A DNA stretch of 53,413 nucleotides from Streptomyces sp. T39 (GTDB lineage: Bacteria; Actinomycetota; Actinomycetes; Streptomycetales; Streptomycetaceae), in contig NZ_RDBP01000012.1 of the NCBI RefSeq assembly GCF_008042045.1, forward strand, positions 2,890,466 through 2,943,878, written 5' to 3'. The translations under genes and the position numbers were made by a program. Under the pieces are notes generated by a model. It had not been told where the DNA came from. It was given only the letters and a program-made list of their open reading frames with translations, and ran no database searches. This document shows positions 34,245 through 42,169 of the stretch, one piece after another. How positions within the stretch are numbered: position 1 is the stretch's first letter; each line of letters begins with the position of its first letter.

Positions 34245-34770
34245 ATGGACGATCAGCGAGTCAACCGCGCGGTGACCTATGGGCTGTTGGCCGCATGGAT
34301 GCTGCACGATGCCGAGGAACTGGCCACCGGCCCCCGGTGGATCCGGGAGAACGTGCCGGTGCTCCGCGAGCGGTTCCCCGAGGTGCCGGCGCGGGTGTGG
34401 CGCGGGTGATGGGCGCGGTCGACCAGCGGGAGTTCGCCGCGGCGGTGGGTGTGATGGCGGCCGTCGTCGGCTCCGCCGCCGTCGCCGGGAGCCGCAGTGG
34501 TGGCCGGTCCGCCTTCTTCCAGGGCGCGCTGGACGGCTTCGGGCTGCACGGACTGGTCCACCTCGCCCAGGCCGCGGTGAAGCGCGGCTGCACCCCCGGC
34601 TCGGTGACCTCCCCTCTGTGGTCGTGCTCTTCGCGCTGTGGGCCCGTGGCCGGCTGCGCAGGGCCGGTGTGCCGCGGCCGCACGGGCGGCGGCACGCGGT
34701 GGTGGGATTGGCCGTCGCCGGTGCGGCGACCGTGGTGGCGCATGCCGTCGCCCGGCGGATGACGCGGTGA
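34245..34770 (+). pseudogene. HXXEE-domain membrane protein, broken by two frameshifts
   Basis: Joined across three frames the region reads as one HXXEE-family membrane protein. Frame one (34245-34409): MDDQRVNRAVTYGLLAAWML then HDAEELATGPRWI, carrying HxxEE. Frame two (from ~34409): MGAVDQREFAAAVGVMAAVV, GLHGLVHLAQAAVKRGCTPG, carrying the H..H and PG motifs. Frame three (~34610-34770): VVVLFALWARGRLRRAG, VVGLAVAGAATVVAHAVARR. Each segment alone is too short, but together they give the normal ~170-aa length and three or four membrane spans. Breaks lie near 34395-34410 and 34600-34620. Family function unknown. A sequencing error cannot be excluded. Confidence 0.75.
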
Positions 34771-34778
34771 ACTCACTT

Positions 34779-34806
34779 TTGAACATGTTCATAACTGGCG
34801 TAGGCT
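34779..34806 (+). promoter_or_regulatory. Promoter with 12-bp palindromic operator, probably leaderless
   Basis: TTGAAC (34779-34784), 16-bp spacer, TAGGCT (34801-34806); the ATG at 34813 falls at the expected +1. The perfect palindrome TGAACATGTTCA (34780-34791) overlaps the -35, an ideal repressor position. Confidence 0.65.
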
Positions 34807-34812
34807 CAGGGC

Positions 34813-35358
34813 ATGAGCGAGCGGCAAGCCCTCGTGCGGGGGATACGTGTCTGGCTGGTCTTCTTCGTCGTCTGTCTGGTGCTCAGCGGCGCCACGGCCT
34901 TTCCGCTGGTCACCGAGATGCGCTGGGTGGAGGGGCTGTTGAGCTCGTCCCTGTCGCCCGTGCCCGAGCACCTGCCGGGACTCATGGACTGGGTCGGGAA
35001 GGTCCGCGAAGGTCTCGACGCGACCGACGAGCGGTATCCCTTCGTCCTCTACGGAACCGACTGGCTCGCCTTCGCCCACCTGGTGATCGCCGTCGCCTTC
35101 TACGGCCCCTACCGTGACCCCGTCCGCAACATCTGGGTGATCGAGTTCGGGATGATCGCGTGCGCGGGCGTCATTCCGCTCGCCCTGATCTGCGGGCCCC
35201 TGCGCGGCATCCCCTTCTGGTGGTCGGTCATCGACATGTCCTTCGGGGTCTTCGGGGTGATCCCGCTCCAGATCGTCCGGCGCAGGATCAAGCGCCTGGA
35301 GGCGCTGGGCGAGGCGGCCCGAGAGCCCCGGCCCGAAGCCGTCGCCGCCGGGGCCTGA
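34813..35358 (+). CDS. Four-span membrane protein of unknown function
   Basis: 181 aa. Four hydrophobic segments: VWLVFFVVCLVLSGATAFPL (~13-32), WLAFAHLVIAVAFYG (~83-97), VIEFGMIACAGVIPLALICG (~108-127) and PFWWSVIDMSFGVFGVIPLQ (~133-152), then a basic RRRIKRLEAL tail. No catalytic or binding motif. ATG at 34813 lacks a Shine-Dalgarno and sits at the predicted transcription start, so it is probably leaderless. A palindromic operator overlaps its -35. No regulator gene is adjacent that obviously binds it. Confidence 0.75.
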   Translation: MSERQALVRGIRVWLVFFVVCLVLSGATAFPLVTEMRWVEGLLSSSLSPVPEHLPGLMDWVGKVREGLDATDERYPFVLYGTDWLAFAHLVIAVAFYGPYRDPVRNIWVIEFGMIACAGVIPLALICGPLRGIPFWWSVIDMSFGVFGVIPLQIVRRRIKRLEALGEAAREPRPEAVAAGA

Positions 35359-35405
35359 ACCGCGAGGACCCGGACCGTGCGAGCCCGAGGGGAAGGGCTC
35401 CGTGA

Positions 35406-35424
35406 GCGGGGCCCCGAGCCCCGC
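35406..35424. terminator. Hairpin between two convergent genes
   Basis: GCGGGGC-CCCGA-GCCCCGC, 7-bp perfect stem, between the membrane protein gene and the convergent serine hydrolase gene. Confidence 0.5.
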
Positions 35425-35432
35425 CGTCGGCG

Positions 35433-36632
35433 TCACTCCTCGTCCGGCATGCCGAAGGCGGCGGTGATCACCCCCATCACCACGGCATTGGGGTCCTGGC
35501 CCTTGGCGTCCGTGGAGTTGACGCTGTAGACCAGCGTGCTCCGCAGATCCCGGGTGCCGCCCATACCGGCGTTGTACCCCCAGCGGCCGCCCGTCTTGCC
35601 CCAGACGTCACGTCCGCCGAGGCGCCAATGGGTCAGCCCCACGCTGTAACTCGCCCTGCCCGCGGCGAGCCGCGGGAGGGTGAACATCTCCTCCAGCAGC
35701 GGGCCGCGCACCACGCGGCCGCTGAACAGCGCACGGGTGAAGCGCTCCAGATCGGCAGTCGTCGAGATGAGGTCGCCCGCGGCCCAGGCGTCCGTCACGC
35801 CCCAGACGCTCACGTCCCGCAGCTCGGTGGAGCCGTCCGGGCGGTCGAATATCTGGTAACCCCGGTTGTGCGGGCCCTGGATGCGCGGGCTGCGGCCCGG
35901 GAGATAGGTGTCCCGCAGCCCGAGGGGGCGCAGGATCCGCTCGGTGACCCGCTCCTCGTACGTACCGCCCGTGACCCGTTCGATCAGCAGACCCGCGACC
36001 GTGTAGCCGATGTTGAGGTAGTGCTGCTGGGATCCGGGGGTGAACTCGGGCTCCTTGGACGTCGCCGAGCGGACCATGGCGCGGGGGTCGTGCAGCGCGA
36101 AGCGGTTCCGGTACCGCTCCTCGAGGGTGGAGTCGGGGAAGTCGGGGGCCGGTATCCCGCTGGTGTGGTTGAGCAACTGGCGCACCGTGACGCCCCCGTA
36201 GGCCGCCGGGATCAGCTCCGGCAGGTACGCGCGGACGGGACGGTCCAGGTCGACGGCGCCCTCGTCCGCGAGCTGGAGCACGGCGGCCGCGGTGAAGACC
36301 TTGGTCACCGACCCGGCCCGGAAGCGGCCGCCCGGATCCGCCGGCCGGCCCGACCGCAGGTCATGGACCCCGCCGCTGCCGTGCCATCGGCTGTCGCCGC
36401 CGACGCGGACGAGCGCCGCCGTGGCACCGGAGGCCGCCGGATCGCGCACGGAGTCGACCGCGGCGCGCAGGGCATCGGTGTCCGGAGCGGTCCGGACGGA
36501 CTCCTGAGCGGCCTGTCCCGAGGCCCTGACCGCGCCGGCGGACGCGGGGGAGTGGGCGGCGGCGGGGAGGGCGGACGCCCCCGTGGCGAGACCGAGGGCC
36601 AGCGCGACGGCGACAGCGGTGCGTACCTTCAT
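35433..36632 (-). CDS. Secreted serine hydrolase (class C beta-lactamase / D-Ala-D-Ala carboxypeptidase-like)
   Basis: 399-aa exported penicillin-binding-type hydrolase. Seen: signal peptide MKVRTAVAVALALGLATGAS with a likely cleavage after AAA near residue 26, nucleophile motif SVTK (S-x-x-K) in RAGSVTKVF, YLN (Y-x-N) in QQHYLNIGY, and KTG in VWGKTGGRWGYN. Family members include R61-type DD-peptidases and esterases, so the substrate is open. ATG at 36632 with GGAG 8 nt upstream; an in-frame ATG at 36713 would put a non-signal segment in front and is rejected. Confidence 0.9.
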   Translation of the reverse strand: MKVRTAVAVALALGLATGASALPAAAHSPASAGAVRASGQAAQESVRTAPDTDALRAAVDSVRDPAASGATAALVRVGGDSRWHGSGGVHDLRSGRPADPGGRFRAGSVTKVFTAAAVLQLADEGAVDLDRPVRAYLPELIPAAYGGVTVRQLLNHTSGIPAPDFPDSTLEERYRNRFALHDPRAMVRSATSKEPEFTPGSQQHYLNIGYTVAGLLIERVTGGTYEERVTERILRPLGLRDTYLPGRSPRIQGPHNRGYQIFDRPDGSTELRDVSVWGVTDAWAAGDLISTTADLERFTRALFSGRVVRGPLLEEMFTLPRLAAGRASYSVGLTHWRLGGRDVWGKTGGRWGYNAGMGGTRDLRSTLVYSVNSTDAKGQDPNAVVMGVITAAFGMPDEE

Positions 36633-36719
36633 GACGAGCGCTCCAGGAGTGTGCGGCACCACGGGACCCGAGTCCGGGGCCGGTGCCGTGCGGTGTCGTT
36701 CCAACACCTTCATCCTGCT

Positions 36720-36741
36720 GATCCGCGGCCTGTCGCGGATC
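36720..36741 (-). terminator. Hairpin downstream of the response regulator gene
   Basis: GATCCGCG-GCCTGT-CGCGGATC, 8-bp perfect stem, about 65 nt beyond the response regulator stop in the direction of transcription, ahead of the serine hydrolase gene. Confidence 0.5.
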
Positions 36742-36805
36742 GCCGGAGCGAGTGGTCTTCACCCCGTCAGTTCCTCGCCCGCGCGGGGGAGTCGGGGCGA
36801 TCGCC

Positions 36806-37498
36806 TCACCCGAGCGGGGGAGCGGGCACGGTCACCAGGCCGGTCTCGTAGGCGCAGATGACCGCTTGGATGCGGTCCCGCAGGCCGAGCTTCGCCAGCA
36901 CGTTCCCGACATGCGTCTTCACCGTGTGCTCGCTGACCGTCATCCGGGACGCGATCTCCGCGTTGGACAGCCCCCGCCCCAGCATCAGCAGCGTCTCCCG
37001 CTCCCGCGCCGTGAGGACGTCCAGCCGCGAGGCCCCGCCGCCACCCGCGCCCGCGCCGCCCGGGCCTGCGGCCGGTCCCTGCCGGGTGTACTGCTCCACG
37101 AGACGTCTGGCCACCGACGGCGCCAGCAGCGAGTCGCCCCGCGCCACCACGCGCACCGCGTGCGCCAGATCGTCCCGGCGCACGTCCTTCAGCAGGAAGC
37201 CGCTCGCCCCGGCGCGCAGCGCCTCGTACACGTACTCGTCGATGTCGAACGTCGTCAGCATCACCACCCGGCAGCCGCCCGCCGCCGTGATCTCGCGGCA
37301 CGCCCCGATGCCGTCCATGACCGGCATCCGGATGTCGAGCAGCGCCACGTCCGGGGCGTGGCGGCGCACCGCCGCGACCGCCTCGGCACCGTCACCCGCC
37401 TCGGCCACCACCTCGATGTCGGGCTGGGCGTCGAGGATCATCGCGAAGCCGCTGCGGACCAGTTCCTGGTCGTCGGCCACCACCACACGCAGGGTCAA
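36806..37498 (-). CDS. NarL/LuxR-family response regulator
   Basis: 230-aa two-component regulator. Seen: acidic pocket VVADDQ, phospho-acceptor Asp in ALLDIRMPVMDG near residue 54, switch residues MLTTFD, lysine in GFLLKDV, a Gly/Ala-rich linker (GPGGAGAGGGGAS), and the LuxR helix-turn-helix LTARERETLLMLGRGLSNAE through VSEHTVKTHVGNVLAKLGL. Start is TTG at 37498, overlapping the kinase TGA by 3 nt (TTGA), so translation is coupled. Last gene of a five-gene coupled run. Confidence 0.93.
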   Translation of the reverse strand: MTLRVVVADDQELVRSGFAMILDAQPDIEVVAEAGDGAEAVAAVRRHAPDVALLDIRMPVMDGIGACREITAAGGCRVVMLTTFDIDEYVYEALRAGASGFLLKDVRRDDLAHAVRVVARGDSLLAPSVARRLVEQYTRQGPAAGPGGAGAGGGGASRLDVLTARERETLLMLGRGLSNAEIASRMTVSEHTVKTHVGNVLAKLGLRDRIQAVICAYETGLVTVPAPPLG

Positions 37499-38766
37499 CT
37501 CCCCACCTCCGCGCCGGAGCCTACGGGGTCCCTGGGCAGCACCACACGCACCTCGAAGCCCCGCCCGCCCGGCCCGGGCCCCGCACTCGCGGTGCCCCCG
37601 TGGGCCGCGGCCCGCTCGCGGATGCCCGCGAGCCCGTGCCCCGCCGCCGTCCTGCCCGCCGGGGCCGCGGCCGACGGCCCCGGCACCGGCGGGCAGGCTC
37701 CGTCACCGGCCGGTCCGCGGCCGTCGTCCGTGACGGTGATCTCCAGCGCGTCCGCCGTGTTGACGAGCCGGACGGCGACCCGGCGCGCGCCGGCGTGCCT
37801 GACCACATTGGTCAGCGCCTCCTGCACCACCCGGTACGCCGTCGCCCCCGCCGCTCCTGGCAGCCGGTGGGCACCGCCCACCACGTCGTAGGAGACGTCG
37901 AGCCCGCCGGACCGCACCCGCTCCACCAGCACGGGGAGCTGGGAGACGTCCGGCTGGGGCCGGTGCGGAGCCGGGTCCTCGAAGCCGTCCCTGAGCACGC
38001 CGAGCATGCCGCGCAGCTGCGCCATGGCGTCCCGGCCCGTCTCCGAGATGGCGTCGAACGCGGCCTCGGCGCGCTCCGGGGCCGTGCGCACCGCGACCGG
38101 CCCCGCCTCCGCCTGGACCACCATCAGGCTCACCGCGTGCGACAGCACATCGTGCATCTCGCGCGCGATACGGGCCCGTTCACGGGCCGCCGCCTGCTCC
38201 GCCTCGATCCGGTTGGCCCGCTCCAGCTCGGCGGCCCGGTCCTCGACGGCGGCGACGTACGCCTGCCGGACGTCCGTGAGGCGACCGAAGACGTACGCGG
38301 TGCCCAGCACGAAGAGCGAGAACGTCAGCTCGCGCAGGGAGCGGCTGTTGAGCCACACCGACACCCCGGTGATCAGCGGCAGCAGCGCGAGCACGCCGAG
38401 GCGCCGGCGCGGCGGGCACAGGGCCGCGATCGAGTGGACGACGACCAGCCCCGTGTACGGCAGCGGCTGCCCCGGCCCGTCCACCGCGACCTGGTACAGG
38501 GCGCTGGTGGCGAGCACCGCCGCCAGCACGGTGACCGGGAACCGCCGGCGCCACAGCAGCGGCAGCACCGTCAGCGTGGTCAGCCCGTACGCCGCCCAGG
38601 TCGCGGGCGGATGGTCGGCCGGCCGGGGCACCACGAACGGCATGGTCACCGCCGCCTGCACGATCAGCGCCACACCGATGTCCACGCTCCACGGGTGCGC
38701 CGCGCCGAGCCCCCGCGCCCGGGCCCGGAGACCTCGTACCCGGTCCGTGCCGGCCCGTCCGCCCAC
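37495..38766 (-). CDS. Two-component sensor histidine kinase (HisKA_3 type)
   Basis: 423 aa. Seen: four or five N-terminal membrane segments (residues ~20-155, e.g. VDIGVALIVQAAVTMPFVV, LGVLALLPLITGVSVWL), a coiled-coil-like stretch (VEDRAAELERANRIEAEQAA), phospho-acceptor His in ARIAREMHDVLSHAVSLMVV, N box YRVVQEALTNVVRHAGA, G1 VTDDGRGP and G2 GHGLAGIRERAAAHGG. No large extracytoplasmic sensor domain, so the signal is probably sensed in the membrane. GTG at 38766 shares a base with the upstream stop (TAGTG). Partner of the adjacent regulator. Confidence 0.92.
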   Translation of the reverse strand: MGGRAGTDRVRGLRARARGLGAAHPWSVDIGVALIVQAAVTMPFVVPRPADHPPATWAAYGLTTLTVLPLLWRRRFPVTVLAAVLATSALYQVAVDGPGQPLPYTGLVVVHSIAALCPPRRRLGVLALLPLITGVSVWLNSRSLRELTFSLFVLGTAYVFGRLTDVRQAYVAAVEDRAAELERANRIEAEQAAARERARIAREMHDVLSHAVSLMVVQAEAGPVAVRTAPERAEAAFDAISETGRDAMAQLRGMLGVLRDGFEDPAPHRPQPDVSQLPVLVERVRSGGLDVSYDVVGGAHRLPGAAGATAYRVVQEALTNVVRHAGARRVAVRLVNTADALEITVTDDGRGPAGDGACPPVPGPSAAAPAGRTAAGHGLAGIRERAAAHGGTASAGPGPGGRGFEVRVVLPRDPVGSGAEVGS

Positions 38767-39542
38767 TAGGGCTTGCGGGCCACGGCGCCGAACTGCGCCA
38801 CCTCGGGCTCCGCGCCGCCGGCACGCCACCGGGCGCACGAGACGATGCCGGGCTCCAGGATCTCCAGCCCCTCCAGGAACGAGGCGAACTCCTCGCGCGA
38901 GCGGGCGGTGATCGGCGGCTTGGCGTTCTCGTTCCAGAAGGCCATCGCCTCGGCGTTGCCCTCGCCGCCCAGCTCCAGCGTCGGGTGGGTCAGCACCAGA
39001 TGGCTGCCCGGCGGGACCGCGTCCATCAGCGTCCGCACGATCGTCCGCGCCTGACCGGTGTCGAGGACGAAGTTGAGGATGCCGAGCATCATCACGGCGA
39101 CCGGCCGGGACGGGTCGAGGGTTCCCGCCATCGCCGCCACGATCTCCTCGGGCCGGTGCGCGTCGGCGTCGACGTACTCCGTCGTGCCCTCGGGGGATCC
39201 GGTCAGCAGCGCCCGGGCGTGCGCGAGGACGACCGGATCGTTGTCCACGTACACCACGCGAGCGTCGGGTGTGATGCTCTGCGCGACCTCGTGGGTGTTG
39301 TCGGCGGTCGGCAGGCCGGTGCCGACGTCCAGGAACTGCCGGATCCCCGCCTCGCCCGCCAGGTACGTGACCGTCCTGCGCAGGAAGGCCCGGTCCGCGC
39401 GGGCGACTTCGCCGATGCTGGGGTAGAGACCGGTGACGTGGTCGCCGACCGCGCGGTCCACCGGGTAGTTGTCCTTGCCGCCCAGCCAGTAGTTCCAGAC
39501 ACGGGCGTTGTGCGCCACGTCGGTGCGAAGTCGTGCGGTCAC
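38766..39542 (-). CDS. DUF574-family SAM-dependent methyltransferase
   Basis: 258 aa, of the actinobacterial SAM_MT family abundant in Streptomyces, with unknown substrates. Seen: RLRTDVAHNARVWNYWLGGK, DNYPVDRAVGDHV, SAM motif FLDVGTGLPTADNTHEVAQ, VVYVDNDPVVLAHARALL, and LNFVLDTGQARTIVRTLMDA. GTG at 39542 overlaps the upstream phosphodiesterase stop (GTGA); GAAGGGA lies 8 nt upstream. Encoded between a GDPD-like enzyme and a histidine kinase in one coupled run. Confidence 0.9.
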   Translation of the reverse strand: MTARLRTDVAHNARVWNYWLGGKDNYPVDRAVGDHVTGLYPSIGEVARADRAFLRRTVTYLAGEAGIRQFLDVGTGLPTADNTHEVAQSITPDARVVYVDNDPVVLAHARALLTGSPEGTTEYVDADAHRPEEIVAAMAGTLDPSRPVAVMMLGILNFVLDTGQARTIVRTLMDAVPPGSHLVLTHPTLELGGEGNAEAMAFWNENAKPPITARSREEFASFLEGLEILEPGIVSCARWRAGGAEPEVAQFGAVARKP

Positions 39543-40270
39543 GTGCCAAGTCCCTTCCCCGGCCGGTGGCGGCCCAGCACCCTGCCGAGCACCTCCACAC
39601 GGTTGGTGGTGATCGAGTCCACACCGCAGGCGATGAGCCGGCGCATCGTGCGCCGGGTGTCCGCGGTCCATGCGGAGACCAGCATGCCCTGCGCGTGCGC
39701 CCGTTCGGTGGTCTCCGGGGAGACCAGTGCGAAGCGGTAGTTCAGCCAGCGCGGGCGCAGCGCGTCCAGCAGCACCGGGCGGGGCGGGGCGAGCGTCGTC
39801 CACGTCAGCGCGATCTCGGCAGCCGGGTCGGCCTCGCGGACGGCGAGCATGGTGCCGGCCCCCGCGCAGTAGTAGACGCGCTCGCCCGCACCGCACTCGC
39901 GGACGGTGTCCACCACCCTGCGCACCGAGCGGGGCGTCGCGCCCGGCAGGTCGAGCATCACGCGGCGCGTGCCCGCCTCCGCCAGCGCCTGCCGCAGGGT
40001 GGGCACGCCGCCCCCGGTGGCGGACTCGATCTCGGCGAGGGTCAGACGGCCGGGCGGCCGGTCGAGCCCCCACATCCGTTTCAGCGAGTCGTCGTGCAGC
40101 AGCACCGGCACGCCGTCGCGGGTGAGGCGCACGTCGATCTCGACGCTGTCGGCGCCGCGTTCGTACGCCGAGCGGATCGACGGGAGGGTGTTCTCCCGGA
40201 TCCGGTACGGGTCGCCGCGGTGGCCGACGACGGTCACCTGCCGCGTCACGTCCTCCACGCCGTCGCTCAC
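39539..40270 (-). CDS. Glycerophosphodiester phosphodiesterase family protein
   Basis: 243-aa TIM-barrel enzyme, predicted to split glycerophosphodiesters to glycerol-3-phosphate and an alcohol. Seen: VVGHRGDPYRIRENTLPSIR (catalytic HRG), GADSVEIDVRLTRDGVPVLL with E-x-D metal ligands, HDDSLKRMWG (catalytic His), and the C-terminal VSAWTADT. No signal peptide, so cytoplasmic. GTG at 40270 overlaps the deaminase stop (GTGA) and its own stop overlaps the methyltransferase start. Confidence 0.9.
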   Translation of the reverse strand: MSDGVEDVTRQVTVVGHRGDPYRIRENTLPSIRSAYERGADSVEIDVRLTRDGVPVLLHDDSLKRMWGLDRPPGRLTLAEIESATGGGVPTLRQALAEAGTRRVMLDLPGATPRSVRRVVDTVRECGAGERVYYCAGAGTMLAVREADPAAEIALTWTTLAPPRPVLLDALRPRWLNYRFALVSPETTERAHAQGMLVSAWTADTRRTMRRLIACGVDSITTNRVEVLGRVLGRHRPGKGLGT

Positions 40271-41292
40271 CGGGAGAGCCACGCGTTCGTGTACGCGTCG
40301 ATCTCGTCGGCGATCCGGGCCTTGCCCGCCGGGTCGAGGAAGGACGCCTCCACCGCGTTCTTCGCGAGGGCGGCGACGCCCGCCTCGTCGAGCTCCAGGA
40401 GCCGGGCGGCCACCGCGTACTCGCTGTTGAGGTCGGTGCCGAACATCGGCGGGTCGTCGCTGTTGACCGTGACCAGCACGCCGGCCGCGACCATCTCCCG
40501 GATCGGATGCGCGTCGAGGTCGGCCACCGCGCGGGTGGCGATGTTGGACGTCGGGCAGACCTCCAGCGGGATGCGGTGCTCCGCGAGGTGGGCGAGCAGC
40601 GCCGGGTCCTGGACGGAGCTGGTGCCGTGGCCGATGCGCTCGGCGCGCAGCTCGCGCAGGGCGTCCCAGACCGTCTGCGGGCCGGTCGTCTCCCCGGCGT
40701 GCGGCACCGAGTGGAGACCGGCGGCGATGGCGCGGTCGAAGTACGGCTTGAACTGCGGGCGGGCCACGCCGATCTCCGGGCCGCCGAGCCCGAACGACAC
40801 CAGGCCCTCCGGGCGCAGGTCCACCGCGAGCCGGGCGGTCTCCGCCGCCGCTTCGAGTCCGGCCTCGCCGGGAATGTCGAAGCACCAGCGCAGCACCACA
40901 CCGAGCTCGCGCTCGGCGGAGACGCGGGCGTCCTCGATGGCGGCCATGAAGGCCTTCTCCTCGATGCCGCGCCTGGTGGAGCTGAACGGGGTGACGGTGA
41001 GCTCCGCGTACCGGATGTTCTGCCGCGCCATGTCCCGGGCGACCTCGAAGGTCAGCAGCCGGACGTCCTCCGGGGTGCGGATCAGGTCGACGACGGAGAG
41101 GTAGACCTCGACGAAGTGCGCGAAGTCGGTGAAGGTGAAGTAGTCGGCGAGGGCCTCGGGATCGGTCGGGACCTTGGAGTCCGGGTGGTGCGCGGCCAGT
41201 TCGGCGACGATCCGCGGTGACGCCGAGCCGACGTGGTGCACGTGCAGTTCGGCCTTGGGCAGCCCCGCGATGAAGGGATGCAGATCGGTCAT
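40267..41292 (-). CDS. Adenosine deaminase family protein, probably aminodeoxyfutalosine deaminase
   Basis: 341-aa amidohydrolase. Seen: metal-binding LPKAELHVHHVGSASPR (HxH), HSVPHAGETTGPQ (H-A-G-E), RIGHGTSSVQDP, CPTSNIATRAV and VTVNSDDPPMFGTDL (S-D-D). The HVHHVGS form differs from the HLDG of classical adenosine deaminases and is that of the Streptomyces subgroup which, as I recall, was shown (SCO5662-type) to deaminate 6-amino-6-deoxyfutalosine in the futalosine route to menaquinone. That assignment is by family memory, not proven here. ATG at 41292 with GGAGGAA upstream. First gene of the coupled five-gene run. Confidence 0.85.
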   Translation of the reverse strand: MTDLHPFIAGLPKAELHVHHVGSASPRIVAELAAHHPDSKVPTDPEALADYFTFTDFAHFVEVYLSVVDLIRTPEDVRLLTFEVARDMARQNIRYAELTVTPFSSTRRGIEEKAFMAAIEDARVSAERELGVVLRWCFDIPGEAGLEAAAETARLAVDLRPEGLVSFGLGGPEIGVARPQFKPYFDRAIAAGLHSVPHAGETTGPQTVWDALRELRAERIGHGTSSVQDPALLAHLAEHRIPLEVCPTSNIATRAVADLDAHPIREMVAAGVLVTVNSDDPPMFGTDLNSEYAVAARLLELDEAGVAALAKNAVEASFLDPAGKARIADEIDAYTNAWLSR

Positions 41293-41370
41293 CGGGTTCC
41301 TCCGTGTGCGATGGGCCGCTCCTGTGAGGAGATCATCGCAGGCGCCGGGAGGGGCGGGGGACCGAGGCCG

Positions 41371-41376
41371 TAGCAT
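41371..41376 (+). promoter_or_regulatory. -10 element of the DUF4190 gene
   Basis: TAGCAT, 27 nt upstream of the ATG at 41403, in the divergent gap with the deaminase gene; GGGGGAG ribosome site follows. No clear -35. Confidence 0.4.
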
Positions 41377-41402
41377 GGCCGGACAACCGTTGGGGGAGAA
41401 CC

Positions 41403-42119
41403 ATGTCTGACAACCAGGAGCCCACGGGCGCGCCGCAGCCGAACGACCCCTGGGCGCCGCCGGCCGCGAGCGCGCAGGACCGCGTGCCGCTGGACAAGCC
41501 GTGGACCGCGCCCCAGCAGCCGAGCGTGCACGACCAGCCGACGATGATCGGGATGCCCGGGGCCCCCGGTCCCGGCGAGCCGGGCCAGGTCCCGCCGCCT
41601 CCCACGGCGCCCGGCGGTCCGGCCCCCGCGCAGCCCGGCTACGGCTACCCGGGCACCGGCGGTTACGGCTACCCCGGTGCGACCCTGCCCCCGCCCCCCG
41701 CGGGCGGGACCTCCGGCGGCTTCGGCGCCCCGTCCGACCCGTACGGATCGGCCTACCCCGGCTACGCGACCCCGTACGGCGGGCAGCCGCAGGGCTGGGG
41801 GCAGCAGCCGGCCAACGGACTGGGCATCGCGGGCATGGTGCTCGGCATCATCGCCACCGCGCTGTTCTGCCTGTGGCCGCTGGCGATCGTGCTGGGCATC
41901 CTGGCGGTCATCTTCGGTGCGGTGGGCCGCGGCCGGGTGCGCAGGGGCGAGGCCGACAACCCGGGCCAGGCCGTGACCGGCATCGTCTGCGGTGTGGTCG
42001 GCCTGGTGCTGGGCCTGGTGCTCCTCGTCGCCGTGGCCGTCGACGCGTCGAACGACGACTACTCCCCCTGGGACTCCATGGGCTCCACGCCCCACACCGT
42101 CGTCGAACCCACCCGCTGA
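41403..42119 (+). CDS. DUF4190 domain membrane protein
   Basis: 238 aa. The first ~135 residues are Pro/Gly/Gln/Tyr-rich (GYGYPGTGGYGYPG) and probably disordered in the cytoplasm. Then come two hydrophobic spans separated by a basic loop: GMVLGIIATALFCLWPLAIV, LGILAVIFGAVGRGRVRRGE and GIVCGVVGLVLGLVLLVAVA, the DUF4190 pattern. Function unknown; common in many copies in Streptomyces. ATG at 41403 after GGGGGAGAACC. A nested hairpin separates it from the convergent NADAR gene. Confidence 0.85.
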   Translation: MSDNQEPTGAPQPNDPWAPPAASAQDRVPLDKPWTAPQQPSVHDQPTMIGMPGAPGPGEPGQVPPPPTAPGGPAPAQPGYGYPGTGGYGYPGATLPPPPAGGTSGGFGAPSDPYGSAYPGYATPYGGQPQGWGQQPANGLGIAGMVLGIIATALFCLWPLAIVLGILAVIFGAVGRGRVRRGEADNPGQAVTGIVCGVVGLVLGLVLLVAVAVDASNDDYSPWDSMGSTPHTVVEPTR

Positions 42120-42122
42120 GCG

Positions 42123-42169
42123 GAGCCCGGACCGGGCCCCGCGTCCCCGCGGGGCTCACCCCCGGGCTC
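42123..42169. terminator. Nested hairpins between convergent genes
   Basis: Outer arms GAGCCCGG / CCGGGCTC enclose an inner GCCCCGC-GTCCCC-GCGGGGC. It overlaps the last codons of the minus-strand NADAR gene and likely ends transcription in both directions. Confidence 0.5.

Noticed and set aside
34245..34409. Separate 54-aa gene beginning MDDQRVNRAV
   Set aside because: It is the N-terminal third of the HXXEE protein; the remainder lies in the other two frames just downstream, so a pseudogene is the better reading.
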